This document shows, piece by piece, positions 48,051-59,205 of a stretch of 64,000 nucleotides of DNA. Numbering within the stretch: the first letter of the stretch is position 1; every line of letters starts with the position of its first letter. Made by a program: the position numbers and the translations under genes. The DNA comes from Antedon bifida (Eukaryota > Echinodermata > Crinoidea > Comatulida > Antedonidae), in NCBI GenBank assembly GCA_963402885.1, contig OY727096.1:10769820-10833819 (forward strand). Reading direction: 5' to 3'. The notes beneath the pieces were generated by a model. It searched no databases and had not been told where the DNA came from. It was given only the letters and a program-made list of their open reading frames with translations.

Positions 48051-51000
48051 ACGCCCGTATCCTTAAACCGGACTTTAGTCGTAGCTCGAGCTAAAACTTT
48101 AAAAATGACGTAAATTACAAAATCAGCAAGGATACTATGCCCAGGCCTTATAGGCTTACTAGTAAACCCTATGATTTGCCGACATTGATGTAGGCCTAGG
48201 TAAGCCTATTGGTAGGCTCATCTTAAGTGTAGTAGCTACAACGTGTCATCATGATCTATATACTCATCGTTGTCTACTTCTTGTGGGAATAATAATACAG
48301 TAATAGACACGGTACTTTTATGCTTCGTTTGTTGTTTGCCTTGTGTCTATTTTTCAAAACGAAACGAGCGCTAGAGAGTACTAGAGTCAGTGGTGACGTA
48401 TCGCAATACATAGCCAGAAAATCCCGGATCAGGGATCGCAGTTTTCATTCAATTAGGCCCGGTGATTGGATGTGATGTGGATGACATAACCACTAGCCAA
48501 TCACAAGGCACTATAATTTAAATATAATCACATCGATAATTAAGGAGATTTATGAAGAAACCACTGCTTATCAATATATTAAAAACACATTTGTTATACT
48601 TGTGACACGGTAAAAACATACATGGTGAAATGCATAATTTAATATTCTATAGATTAACGCAATTACAGGGGATGGAAGGCCAATATGATAATTCAAATAT
48701 AAAAATTGCATATTTTTATTAATATTACCAACTACTTAAAATTACCGGTCGTAAATGAACTTTTCGAAGTCCGATTGTGATGAAATTAAAACAGAATTGT
48801 TCAGCAATATATTTTTGTTGTCAATTAATCATCGACGCAGACATGTCAATAGAACAATCGACTGCGCATACGATTTCTACATGGCTACGTTTTGTTCTCA
48901 AAAAATGTAACAGTTGATTCGCAGCGTTCTATAGAAAGCCGCGGTTAGAGACACGGAGTTCAATGAGCGTGTTTGTTTGATTGGCAGCAGTCAAGCGCGT
49001 TGGAAAATCGTTTGATGTCACCGTCGATGCATATCCTTCTATTCTTTAATCCATGGTATATGTTATAATAATGCTAAGCATGTTTATTTACAACCGTATA
49101 CAAATTACATTATCTTCCTCGCGCAAGTCCGACTTGAACTATAGCCATAGCGACAATGGGAGATGTAGAAACTCACCACGCGATAGAATGTTAGGAGCCT
49201 AGCGCTTTCTTGTCACGCTATGAAGTACGCGGTTCGTCGCGATCATACTTTGTTGGAGGCCTAGAAAATATGAAAGTTATCGTACCGCCATGGTTCCTAA
49301 ATATATTTTGAAGATTGTTGTTAATCAAAAGTACTTCACTGTTAAATTAATAAACTTCATTAAGTCGAACTGCAAACTTCGACTACTTCTTTTATGAATC
49401 TAATTTGAAGTAATCTTCTTCTTTCCCTTTTCAGGGAATTTATTAGTTCAATGTATATTGGCCTTTGGCCCTAATACAAACAAATAAAAAATAACTATAA
49501 CTTAAGATAATGGTTTCTTCTTTCAAAAGCAAAGTAGACGTATTTTCCTAAATTATAAGTAAAATTTGTGTTGGAAAGTAATAAACATAGCTTATTAATA
49601 GAAGGAAAAACACGAATAAATCTTGGAATAAAACTTTTTCTTAAATCATTGTAAAATGTGCATTGCAAAATAAAATGATATTCATCCTCAATAATGTTCT
49701 TTTTACATAATTTACACGTTCTCTTATACCTTTCTACACCCTCCCATCTGCCCTTTTCAATTTCTAGCTCTAATATCCCTAAACGTAACTTAGTTAATAA
49801 TCTTCTTTGTTTAAAATTAATGATGTTGGTCAAGTGATAACTTAAACATATTTCTTTTTTATAAAGAGAAAAGAGCCTTAACTTATTATGTAAACTAAAT
49901 TTTTGAATGCATTTTTGTTTTTCAATATCACATAAGCGCAACTTAAATTCTCTCAAACATAAACCTTTACTATTAACATATTGTTGTAACCATATAACCA
50001 AAACCAGTAGAAAAAAGTAAGTGTTTGACCTATTGTGCCCAACAATTCTCATTACTGTTAACTTTTCTAAGTTGAAACTCATAACACTTAAAAATGAATC
50101 TGTCATGATCTAAAGTAATAATATGTAACCAAAATCTTATAACTGTAACTAAACAATCCAAAGAAAGTGGTAATCTACCTAACTCAGAAGTAACAGCGGC
50201 ATTTGGTGCATTTTTCCAAACTTGCAATAAATATCTACAAAATTTAGTATGTGTTTTTTCAATAATGTTTATGCTATCTGACATTCCCCAGATTTCGCTT
50301 CCATACGTTAAAATAGGAAGTATTTTCACATCAAAAATATGGTTCCTTGAATTAATTGGAAGAAAAGATAAGTTACGATAAATAAATGATTTTAAGCAGA
50401 ATAAACTTTGATTTGCTTTTTGTTGATTATGTTGCATTGAGCTGTTCCATGCACCATTTGAACTAAAAATAACACCAAGATAATTATACGAATTAACAAT
50501 TTTTAATTGAATATTTTTATACTTCCATTTTTCGATGTTCCTTAAATTGCGGCCATTTTTAAAAACCATAATTTTGGATTTTGTAGTGTTTACAGTAAGT
50601 TTCCAAGTATCACAATACAGTTCAAGTTTATTTATTAATTTTTGGAGACCTTTCACCGTGTCACTAACAAGCACTTAGTCATCTGCATAAAGAAGATGAT
50701 TCGTATGACAATCTCCAATTTGAATGAAATCGTTTACCTGATTAAGTATACCACTAAAATCATTAATGTAAATATTAAAGAGTAAAGACGACAACGGGGA
50801 ACCTTGTTGTACTCTAATCGAACAATTAAAAGATGGACTAAGTTTGTTGCCAATTTTAACATGAGCAGATAAGTTTTGGTATAAGGAATTTATTATGTTT
50901 AACATTCTGCCTGAAACACCAACATATTTCAGCTTATGTAGTAAAAGTGTATGATTTATAGAGTCAAAGGCACGTTTAAGATCAACAAAAATCCTACCCC

Positions 51001-52122
51001 GCTTTTTATCTAAGTATTTAGAGATGATGGTATCTAAAATGAATATATTATCTGTCGTTCTATATCCCTTACGAAAGCCTGCTTGTTCCTCATGAATTAA
51101 CTTTTTACTATTTGTAAATTGTGTTAACCTAGAATTAAGAATATGTAAAAATATTTTTCCTAGGATTGGAATTAAAGAAATACCCTTATAATTTTCAGGT
51201 TTGTTTTTATCTCCATTTTTAAAAATTGGAACAGTTAAGCTTGTTGCCCATTGTTTGGGAAATTTTCCAACTAAAAATATAGCGTTAAAAAGAATGTTTA
51301 AAATATCAAAAATAATGTTGGGGGCGTTTAGCAAGAATTCAAAATTCATTCCATCAATGCCGGGAGCTTTTCCACTATTTTGAGAATTAAATGCTCTATT
51401 TATTTCATCCAACGTTATGTCGTGGTTTAAATTATCATTGTCTTCATTCTGTGATTTTTGGCAACTCAACGCTATCAATAGACTCATCGTTTTTAAATAG
51501 GTTCTTAAAATGAATATAACATTGATTAATAGAAAGTTCACAAGATAATTTCTGTTTTGTCTTCAACTTCATCCAAAACGTTTTGCTATCCTTTGTATTG
51601 AGTGCATCGATAATTTGTTTGCGTATTTTTTTATGAAAGTTAATTTTGTTGCATTTTAATAGCGACTTATATTGCTTTTTTGTCTGAATATAATTATTTA
51701 AAAAAGGTTGAATGCGCATAATTCTAAATCTCTTTAATGATTGTTTAACCTGCATTTTAAGGTCCTTACAATCTTTATCAAACCATTCGTTTCGTTTTGT
51801 AGAAGTTGAAGATTTACTTGTTTGTGTATACTTAATTCCTTTACATACGTATTCAAAAATTTTACATAAATGTGAAACTGCCTCATCAATTTTATTTTGA
51901 GAGATAGCATTCATAAAATCATCATCAATAGTTTCAATGACATCATGTTCCCATCTGACTTTGGATGCATTAATGTTAATGTTAATTAACTGTTGGACCA
52001 TTTGAACGTACTCTGGGTAAACGTGTCATCTTCATTGACAATCAATTATAGCTGCTCGAACTAGGACTTTTTCAAGTCGAACTTCGAACTACGACTAAAG
52101 TTCGGTTTAAGAATACGGGCTT
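48051..52122. mobile_element. TIR element containing a LINE
   Basis: Termini gcccgtatccttaaaccgga (left) and the inverse of gcccgtattcttaaaccgaa (right) extend ~35 bp into ctttagtcgtag. It interrupts the hAT-like copy between gtagacact and gagtattt. No target duplication above 2-3 bp is clear, and no transposase is seen. The interior holds a piece of the 40550-40690 PLE tail (48820-48965, inverted) and a LINE. Confidence 0.65.
49430..52010 (-). pseudogene. 5'-truncated non-LTR retrotransposon (LINE)
   Basis: Minus-strand pieces read pre-RT region (52001-51444), reverse transcriptase (51541-50675), thumb (50674-50030) and C-terminus (50106-49495). RT motifs in order are GKAPGIDGMNFEFL, YKGISLIPILGKIF, EEQAGFRKGYRTTDN, VDLKRAFDSINH, QQGSPLSSLLFNIYINDF and LLYADD. 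Then come NTTKSKIMVF, YLGVIFSSNGAW and LPILTYGSEIWG, and a zinc-knuckle-like CKLCKKNIIEDEYHFILQC. The codon after YADD is TAA, and frames change near 51500 and 50100, so it is dead. The N-terminal endonuclease is missing. Clade uncertain (CR1/Jockey or I/Nimb-like). Confidence 0.88.
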
Positions 52123-52779
52123 GAGTATTTCAGTAAGCAAATTGTTAAATGACACCCCTAGATGGCCGCAAATGGTACTCTCGGACGTAAAATTCATGAT
52201 AGATTGCACCTCTAGTTCGCCGGAAATGTCACTCACTATAGTGCGCTAGCAAACAGAGGATTGTAGCCTATATTATTCAGCTGGTGATAAAACAAATGCG
52301 ACTAACAATATAGGATAACATTTTTCTCGTTCAATGCGAAGGTCACGGGGAAGTCCCCGATGAAGGTACTTCTGGTACGGTAATACATTCTAATAACTGT
52401 ACCCAATTAATGTAAATTAATTATCAATTAATAATTTTAAAAGTTATACAAAAAATATGAAGCATCTGCTATAAATATATTGATTATTTTGAATTAAATT
52501 CTAAATAAATCAGATGTTAAAACCACAATTTCCAAAATTCATTTAATTTATCCACTATAAACTTTACAAAAGTGTGGGTAATTTGTGAATGACGTAGTAG
52601 GCTACATAAATAGGGAAGATCTGTACCGCCGTTCATTGCGAGAGGAGGGTGAAGTCCGGTAATGTGTCATAATAATGTAACAAGCCAGAGATTAAATAAA
52701 ATCACTAATACAATTAGCTTATTGTCGTTGTTTTAGTCGTCGTCAGAAGTTTATCTATTTATTTTTTTGTGGCAATAAA

Positions 52780-52995
52780 AGTTGAATATATATATACATA
52801 TATATATAAATCCAAAGGCAAATTACTGAAAAAATGACAATGCTGTGGGTATCAGTGGCTGGATCTCAATGGAGATACAAATAAAAAAGCGAAAAGCTAA
52901 ATCAAAACGATAATGTAAACAGCCAGAAAAGTTAGCAGAGCTTTCGGGCAACACTGGCCCTTCATCAGTGCAAGTGATATATATATATATATATA
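52780..52995 (-). mobile_element. Hammerhead-like PLE terminal repeat, second copy
   Basis: Reverse complement of 11600-11815, again edged by TA runs. Core ctgatga...gaaa at 52968-52942 on the minus strand. Inserted in the hAT-like copy between agaagtttatc and tatttctcatgtg. Confidence 0.65.
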
Positions 52996-53189
52996 TTTCT
53001 CATGTGTAGAGCGTTTCTTTGATTGAATAATTATGTTTGTATTATAACACAAGTTCATTTTGGATTTTCAGTAATTAATTACCAATGGTTTATTCAAAGT
53101 CAACACTGTAACTAATCCCTCACTATTCAATCAAAATGTTATTATTATACTACATTGGTTGAAAAATGGATTGCGTGATATAAAAATGG

Positions 53190-54431
53190 CAAATGGCAAA
53201 TATATTCATGGAAGACTTGGAACAACGTGCCACAGAAACAGCACCATCACATATCAAACCGATTTTCTGGCGCAGATATGTAGACGATGTCTTGGCAATT
53301 GTACCAATTGGATTTGAAGAAGAACTCCTCCAACATCTAAACACCATTGACCAGACAGGCCAAATGAAATTCACTATGGAGAACATGAAAAACAACACCA
53401 TCCCTTTTCTCGATACTCTAATCACTATTCAAGACAATGGTAACATAAAAACATCAGTGTACAGAAAATCGACACACACACAGACCAATACCTACACTTT
53501 CAATCAAATCATCCACTCGAACACAAACTTAGCGTAGTCAACACCCTAGTGGAGAGAGTTGAATCCATCGTATCAACAGAAGAAGGACAAAAACAAGAAA
53601 TGAGCCATATAAAAGCAGCGTTATCAACATGCGGATATCCAGACTGGAGTTTTAAAAGAGTTAAAGACAAAAGGGAACATAGACAAGCAAACAAAGACAA
53701 AGAAATAACAACAGATAAAGAAAAATCCAGAGTCAACATTGGTTTACCGTATGTCGAAGGGATGACTCAAAGGCTAAGAAGAACATTGAAACAGCACAAT
53801 ATAAATACATATATCACTCCCAAAAACAAATTAAGAGAAAGTCTCGTTCATCCTAAAGACAAGATTGACAAAGATCAACAGTGTGGTATAGTCTACCAAG
53901 TAGGTTGCCACAACTGCAAGAAGGTATACATAGGGGAAACAGGCAGAGCATTAAAAACAAGAATAATAGAACACAAAACAGACGTGGAAAAAAATACGGT
54001 AGGGACAAGAACCAGGAGCGCTCGCCACTCACAATCTAAAATTCTACACAAATCAGCAATCACAGATCACGCCACTACAGAAAATCACATACCGGATTTT
54101 GAAAATACAAAAATATTAGACAAAGAACAACACTACTTATCAAGAAAAATAAAAGAAGCCATTTGGATAAGAAAAACAAATATGAACATCAACAGAGACC
54201 AGGGAGGACATGAACTGAGCCACATCTATGATGACACCCGAGCATCCAAAGGGGGACACCAGCAGAAAGCTGAACATCAGACGAAAGATGGCGCAAGTCA
54301 CCGAACTATGACGAATGACAGAACATCATGTCAACGTCATTTGCGTGATCAAGGCTACTGAAAGTAGCTGAAACGTAGCAAGTAAGTACTTGTCAACTGG
54401 TTTAACCAAAAAGTTAACATTGATTTATTTA
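53190..54431 (+). mobile_element. PLE2: 5'-truncated Penelope-like element
   Basis: 53193-53480 encodes part of the reverse transcriptase (FMEDLEQRA, IFWRRYVDDVLAIVP with the YVDD box, then TIPFLDTLI). After a 2-bp expansion of a CA run near 53475 that breaks the frame, 53549-54361 continues through the GIY-YIG endonuclease (GIVYQVGCHNCKKVYIGETG). The 12-bp word atataaaaatgg flanks it (53178-53189, 54432-54443). The empty site survives at about 59955-59990 in inverse. Nearly identical to PLE1 over their shared length. Confidence 0.9.
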
Positions 54432-55559
54432 ATATAAAAATGGATTGATAGTAAAACGTAACAAAGATACGTTCTTGTCTGGTTATTAGGTATTCATGCT
54501 CTGATGAAGCAGAGGATTATTTTTGTAGCGTTCTATTTAAAATAAATGTTATTACAAAGAAATATTTTGGGTGTGAAGGTCGTTAACTTGACAATGATAA
54601 AATGTCCTGCAACTCTGTAACTACTTTATGACAAAGCCTATCAAGTTCCTAGTCCTGACCCCCTCCTTAAATGTTAAATGTGCCCATTTTTTAGAGAACA
54701 CACTAACTACAATTTTTTTTTTGCGTCAATGCGGTACTTCTGGTCCGAGAATAAATAAAATATTTATTAATTAATAAAATTATTATTATCAATTAATGAT
54801 TTCAAAAAGAAAAAAATATGAAGCTGCTGCTATAAATATTGAGGAAAACGTTAAGAGCCATTGTCTGTAAAAATCAAAGATTTGGTGGCAGATGTAAAAA
54901 AATGGATTTCGCTCAAATTTTTACCATGAATAGACATTTCAATAAAAAGCATATCTACAACATTCATTTTAATTTTTAGCCTCCGTTGCCATGACAACGG
55001 TCAATTATCCAAATTTTGATGTTTTTGCCATTTTTCACAGATTTTCTATAGTGAAAAAGTACAAACTTGTATACTTATTTTAACCAAAAATACTTACAGT
55101 ATACAGTTTTTGTTTATAGCAGTGTAAACAACATGTATTGAGTTCCATTTAATGTAGAAAAAAAAAATTACAAAATGGAGTTTGGTTGATACCATTATTT
55201 TAAAAAGGGGTGTTTTTAAAAAATATTTTTTTTATAAAAGTATACCTCATAAACGTACCTATAACTTCCAAAGTGGTGTTTTTATATCAATGAATTTTTG
55301 TAATTTGATAGTCAATAGGTTTGTCAACAATAATCACGAAAAAAACACTGGGGTAAATTTCGTACATAGGTTTTGTGTTGCCAGGAAAATACGAAAAATA
55401 CAAAAATATACAAACAAAATATCAACAAACAAAACACATAAAACACAATTTAAATATGGCTAATATAATAATAAAATGTATATGTGGCTTGTCATAATAT
55501 AAATAAAATAACGTAACTTTGAAAAAATTGCGTCAATGGTTTTTATAAATTTTTACATC

Positions 55560-56480
55560 TATTTTGTGTAAAGAGATACAGAAAGACCTCCCAAAAAATC
55601 TGACCTTGTAAAGGTCAAAGGTCATTTGAGGTCAAAATGGGTCAGAATGCAAAACAGGACAGGTCCCCACTTTACTACAACTATTAATGTTTGATCAAAA
55701 TTTACAAGATAGTTCATAAAAAATTCTCAACAATTTTCATTTTTTACCTATAGTGTTACCTTAGCAACCATTTCTATGTGTAACTAAGGAAAGTAATTTT
55801 AAAAAAAACGTAAAAAATGGCGTTTTTATGAATACAAAGAATTTATTGCATTTGAAATTTTTCTCAATTTTACTTCTACTGCATTCTAATAATCTTAAAG
55901 TGATGACAAACTTGACCTTGTAAATTCTTTCATTTTGAGGTCAAATGAGGTCAACATTTTATCATAGTAACTGTTTCTATGCGAAAATATTAAAAAAATA
56001 AGGGGTTTTTCATAAATACAAACATTTTTTCTACATAGTTTTACATTTCTACTTTTTGCAAAATTTAATCTCAGAAAGAAAGTCTTGACAAATCTGAATA
56101 AAGGTAAAAAATTGACCTTTAGTGTTATCTTAAACCTGGATAAGGATAATTTTTTTAAAATAAAATATGGAGTTTTCAAAAAAAAAAAATTATATTTTAC
56201 ATATTGAGGTCAAATGACATCAACATTTTACCTATAGTGTACTGTAGCAACTGTTTCTATACGTAACTAAGTACAATATTTTTAATATGGGGTTTCATGA
56301 CTACAAACAATTGATTACATAGCTTTACTACTTTTTCCCAAATTTACTTACCTACTGAATCCCAGAAAATGTCTGACTTTGTGAAAGGGTCATTTGTTGG
56401 GTCAAATTATGTCAAAATGTATTATTTAAGTTATCATAGAACCTGTTTCTATGCGTAACTAAGGAAAAGTGGCCGCTTAC
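55560..56480. repeat. Degenerate ~200-280-bp tandem repeats rich in ggtca
   Basis: Four copies of a block ending in tttctatgcgtaactaagga (near 55771, 55971, 56251, 56443), each preceded by gaggtcaaatgaggtcaaca-type words. They lie inside the piggyBac-like element. Confidence 0.65.
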
Positions 56481-56965
56481 GGGCGGTGACCCCTTACGGG
56501 AGGTTCTGCCGATAAAGGGGCAAAATCACGTATTATGGCTATACACGATACACGAAAAGAGCCTCTCAATTTTCCAGCTAATTGTATTATTATTTATAAT
56601 CAGGTGGTTTAGTATTTTTTAGCATTTTCAGACAAATTTTAAAAGCTTTTATCATATGAAAAATGGTCGGTCAAAATCTGTGTAGTTTTCTCATCTCTTC
56701 ACAGTAATGTTTTTAAAACCGCTTCGAAATAAAGCTAATATAAAAAGAAATACAATAAACATGGACCTCTAATTCATAGGTCCATGCAATAAGTATCACA
56801 TTTTTCGGGTGGCCGCTTACGGGTGGTCATTTATCATGCAAAAAATCTCATTTTTAGTATAAAAAGGTGCCCGCAGCTGCTTACAGGAGGTGGCAGCTTA
56901 CGGTAGGTACCAAATGCACTAATTAGTAGGGAGGTGTGGGGGGGGGGGGGTGGGGTGGTGGTAGT
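56460..56965. repeat. ggtggccgcttacggg motifs and a G-run
   Basis: The motif ggccgcttacggg occurs several times and is the inverse of the cgaccacctctcgtaag array at 4920-5050. A run of 14 G at 56938-56952 continues as G-rich sequence. Confidence 0.6.
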
Positions 56966-57867
56966 CGAAAGTGGTGGTGGATGGGCATGTGGGATCTGCT
57001 TAGGTTAGCAAATAAAAGAAGTAAAAAAATGAAAGAGGAGCTTCAAAATAAGAGAGGAGTAATCTGTTGCAAAGATTAAAATTCACAATGATCTGATAAT
57101 TTATTCAAATTTCCAGAGGATATAACCTATAAAATGACATTAAAACTGGAAATTACAGAATCTATAATTAAAAATAATGTTTTTTTTTCTTACAACACAA
57201 CTAAAACTATATAAAACATTAAGACATTTTCTGACCAAAGAGTTTCAAATCAAATAATCAAAGAAAATAAAATGTTTTTACTAATATACTATGTTTTTTT
57301 TTTATAAAAATGCCTATGTTTCTCGCAACACTGCTTGTAGATTTTTAAATTACCCCAGTATTTTATTTTAGAAATCAATTATTAAACCTTAGAACAACCT
57401 ATTTCTAATAAATCAGCTAAAAAAATACACCACTTTGGGCGTTATGGTGAAGTAAAGTTTAGTTGCATTTAACAATTTAAAAAAAGTGAAAAACACCCCT
57501 TTTTAAATAAATGGTATCTCCCAAAGTATAAAATCAAAAATATAAAAAAAATTATGAAACAGGTACACAATGCATTGTTATTATGCATACACTAATTATT
57601 TTTTATAATTAAATGAGCAAAACAAAAATATCGTTCATCAAAGTAGTACCAATATCCATTTTAAAAAACCTTAAAAAAGGACAAAATTTGTCAAAAACAC
57701 AAATTTGGCCGTTGCCATGAAAATATATGTGTGAAATAAAAAATACTTCATATTTGATTTCTCTTAACACATATATAGCCATGTGCAAAATTTGAAAGAA
57801 ATCCATTTTTTTGAGTCTGCCACTATTTTTGATATTTCTTTGATTCTTACAGACAATGGCTCTTAAA

Positions 57868-58255
57868 TTGTATTATTTTTAAATAAATGCTAAATAAGTC
57901 AGCAGTTAATTAAAACCACAATTTTCAAAATTCATTTTCATTTATCCACTATAAACTGTACAAATTTATAAATATAAAACAAAGAAATTAATTATAGAAA
58001 TTTTGCAGAAAGAACGGAAAAACAAAACTATACGCAAAATTATGATTTGGCCTTAAATTATGGAAAAAAGGCAATAATTATGAACAAATTAACGACCCAT
58101 ATGACGGGTTTTTCCCGAACACAGTGTGTGTTGGCCTCCTTTCGTAGGAGAGAGATACATCTCCCTGCTCTCATGACGCGCGTACCACAAGCAACTAGTC
58201 AATCAGAAATTCATTCAGCGCATGCTCAATCTGTCGGTTACCGTTATTGAAATGC
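57868..58255. other. Fragment of hAT-like family and spacer
   Basis: 57880-57970 matches 52490-52570 and the inverse of 60780-60900 (words attaaaaccacaattttcaa, atccactataaact). The rest is unassigned. Confidence 0.5.
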
Positions 58256-58983
58256 TTGATATTCGTAAAACTAAACCTACTCTGTTTCACAGTGTCTTAG
58301 ATGATTAATAACATTTTAAAGTATAGTGTTTATTGTTTGGCAGGGCCCTTGTAAAACGTTGTAAAACTAAACCTACTCTGTTTCACAGTGTCTTAGATGA
58401 TTAATAACATTTTAAAGTATAGTGTTTATTGTTTGGTAGGGCCCTTGTAGGGCGAAGGTGGGGAGGCTTATTCGAGGGATACGTTTAATTTTTTAGTTTT
58501 AATAATAATATTATGGTAACATTTATAATCAAATAAAATCCTCTAATAGATATGAAAAGTGGTAAAAAAAAATAACAAATGCTTGGTAAATTGTAGATAA
58601 CAGTCCGATGAATTCTAATACAAATAGTATTATTGTGTTATAAATATAATACAAAATGCGATTATTGTTCTAAGTGATGTTTTATTGGGAAGGTGTTCGG
58701 CGTTTATTCAAATAAATACCATCATAATTGGTATAATTAACTTCTACGACAGAGTGGGCCGTTTCGGCCTAAGAAGGAAGACGTTGCAATATGGGCAGTA
58801 TCTCAGGGTCCTAAAAGGACGTACACAGATAGCCCACAGTTATTCCTGCCAGCTTACTTAATAACTCGGCTATCGGGGTTTCACTCGATTTCAAACAAAA
58901 GGTCTTATCAGTTCTCCCTATGTAATTTTATATACTATTCCCCACAATATACTCGGATGCTTTATGGCGTATATTTAATTTAA
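58256..58983 (-). repeat. Dispersed repeat X, copy interrupted by Helitron 2
   Basis: Inverse of 29130-29812 and continued after the Helitron at 62888-63000. It contains a private tandem duplication of ~103 bp (about 58264-58366 and 58367-58447, starting gtaaaactaaacctactctg). Confidence 0.75.
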
Positions 58984-59205
58984 TCTATATATAAATTTAC
59001 GTAAGGCAACATTCGGTAAATCACGCGTTATTTCTAGAATGTTTACTCGATGATATGTAAAGTTGGTTCGTACTTTCGGTACTGATTTTAACCACCTTTT
59101 ATTAAAGTGAGTTAGATAATTAGTTATTGACAATTAAAACGAATTTAGGTTCAACGATTTGCCCCAAATAGGGGTGTTTCCCGATCGTGGTATACACTGT
59201 CTAAT

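Larger units (their letters stand above)
47989..54670 (+). mobile_element. hAT-like element (left copy), split by three insertions
   Basis: Starts caggggcgatcgcgggacta and matches, in reverse, the hAT at 59601-61203. Comparison with that uninterrupted copy shows insertions at 48051-52122 (TIR element), about 52757-53000 (hammerhead repeat) and 53190-54431 (PLE2). The element itself is non-coding. Its right end is lost near 54670. Confidence 0.7.
54855..57862. mobile_element. piggyBac-like non-autonomous element (TTAA target)
   Basis: Terminal inverted repeat gagccattgtctgtaa at both ends, each flanked by TTAA (54851-54854, 57863-57866). The related uninterrupted sequence near 60890 has a single TTAA at that point. 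About 3.0 kb, no transposase. The interior holds the ggtca-rich repeats and cttacggg motifs described separately. Confidence 0.8.

Noticed and set aside
54500-54530. Hammerhead core at ctgatgaagcagagg
   Set aside because: No matching stem followed by gaaa.
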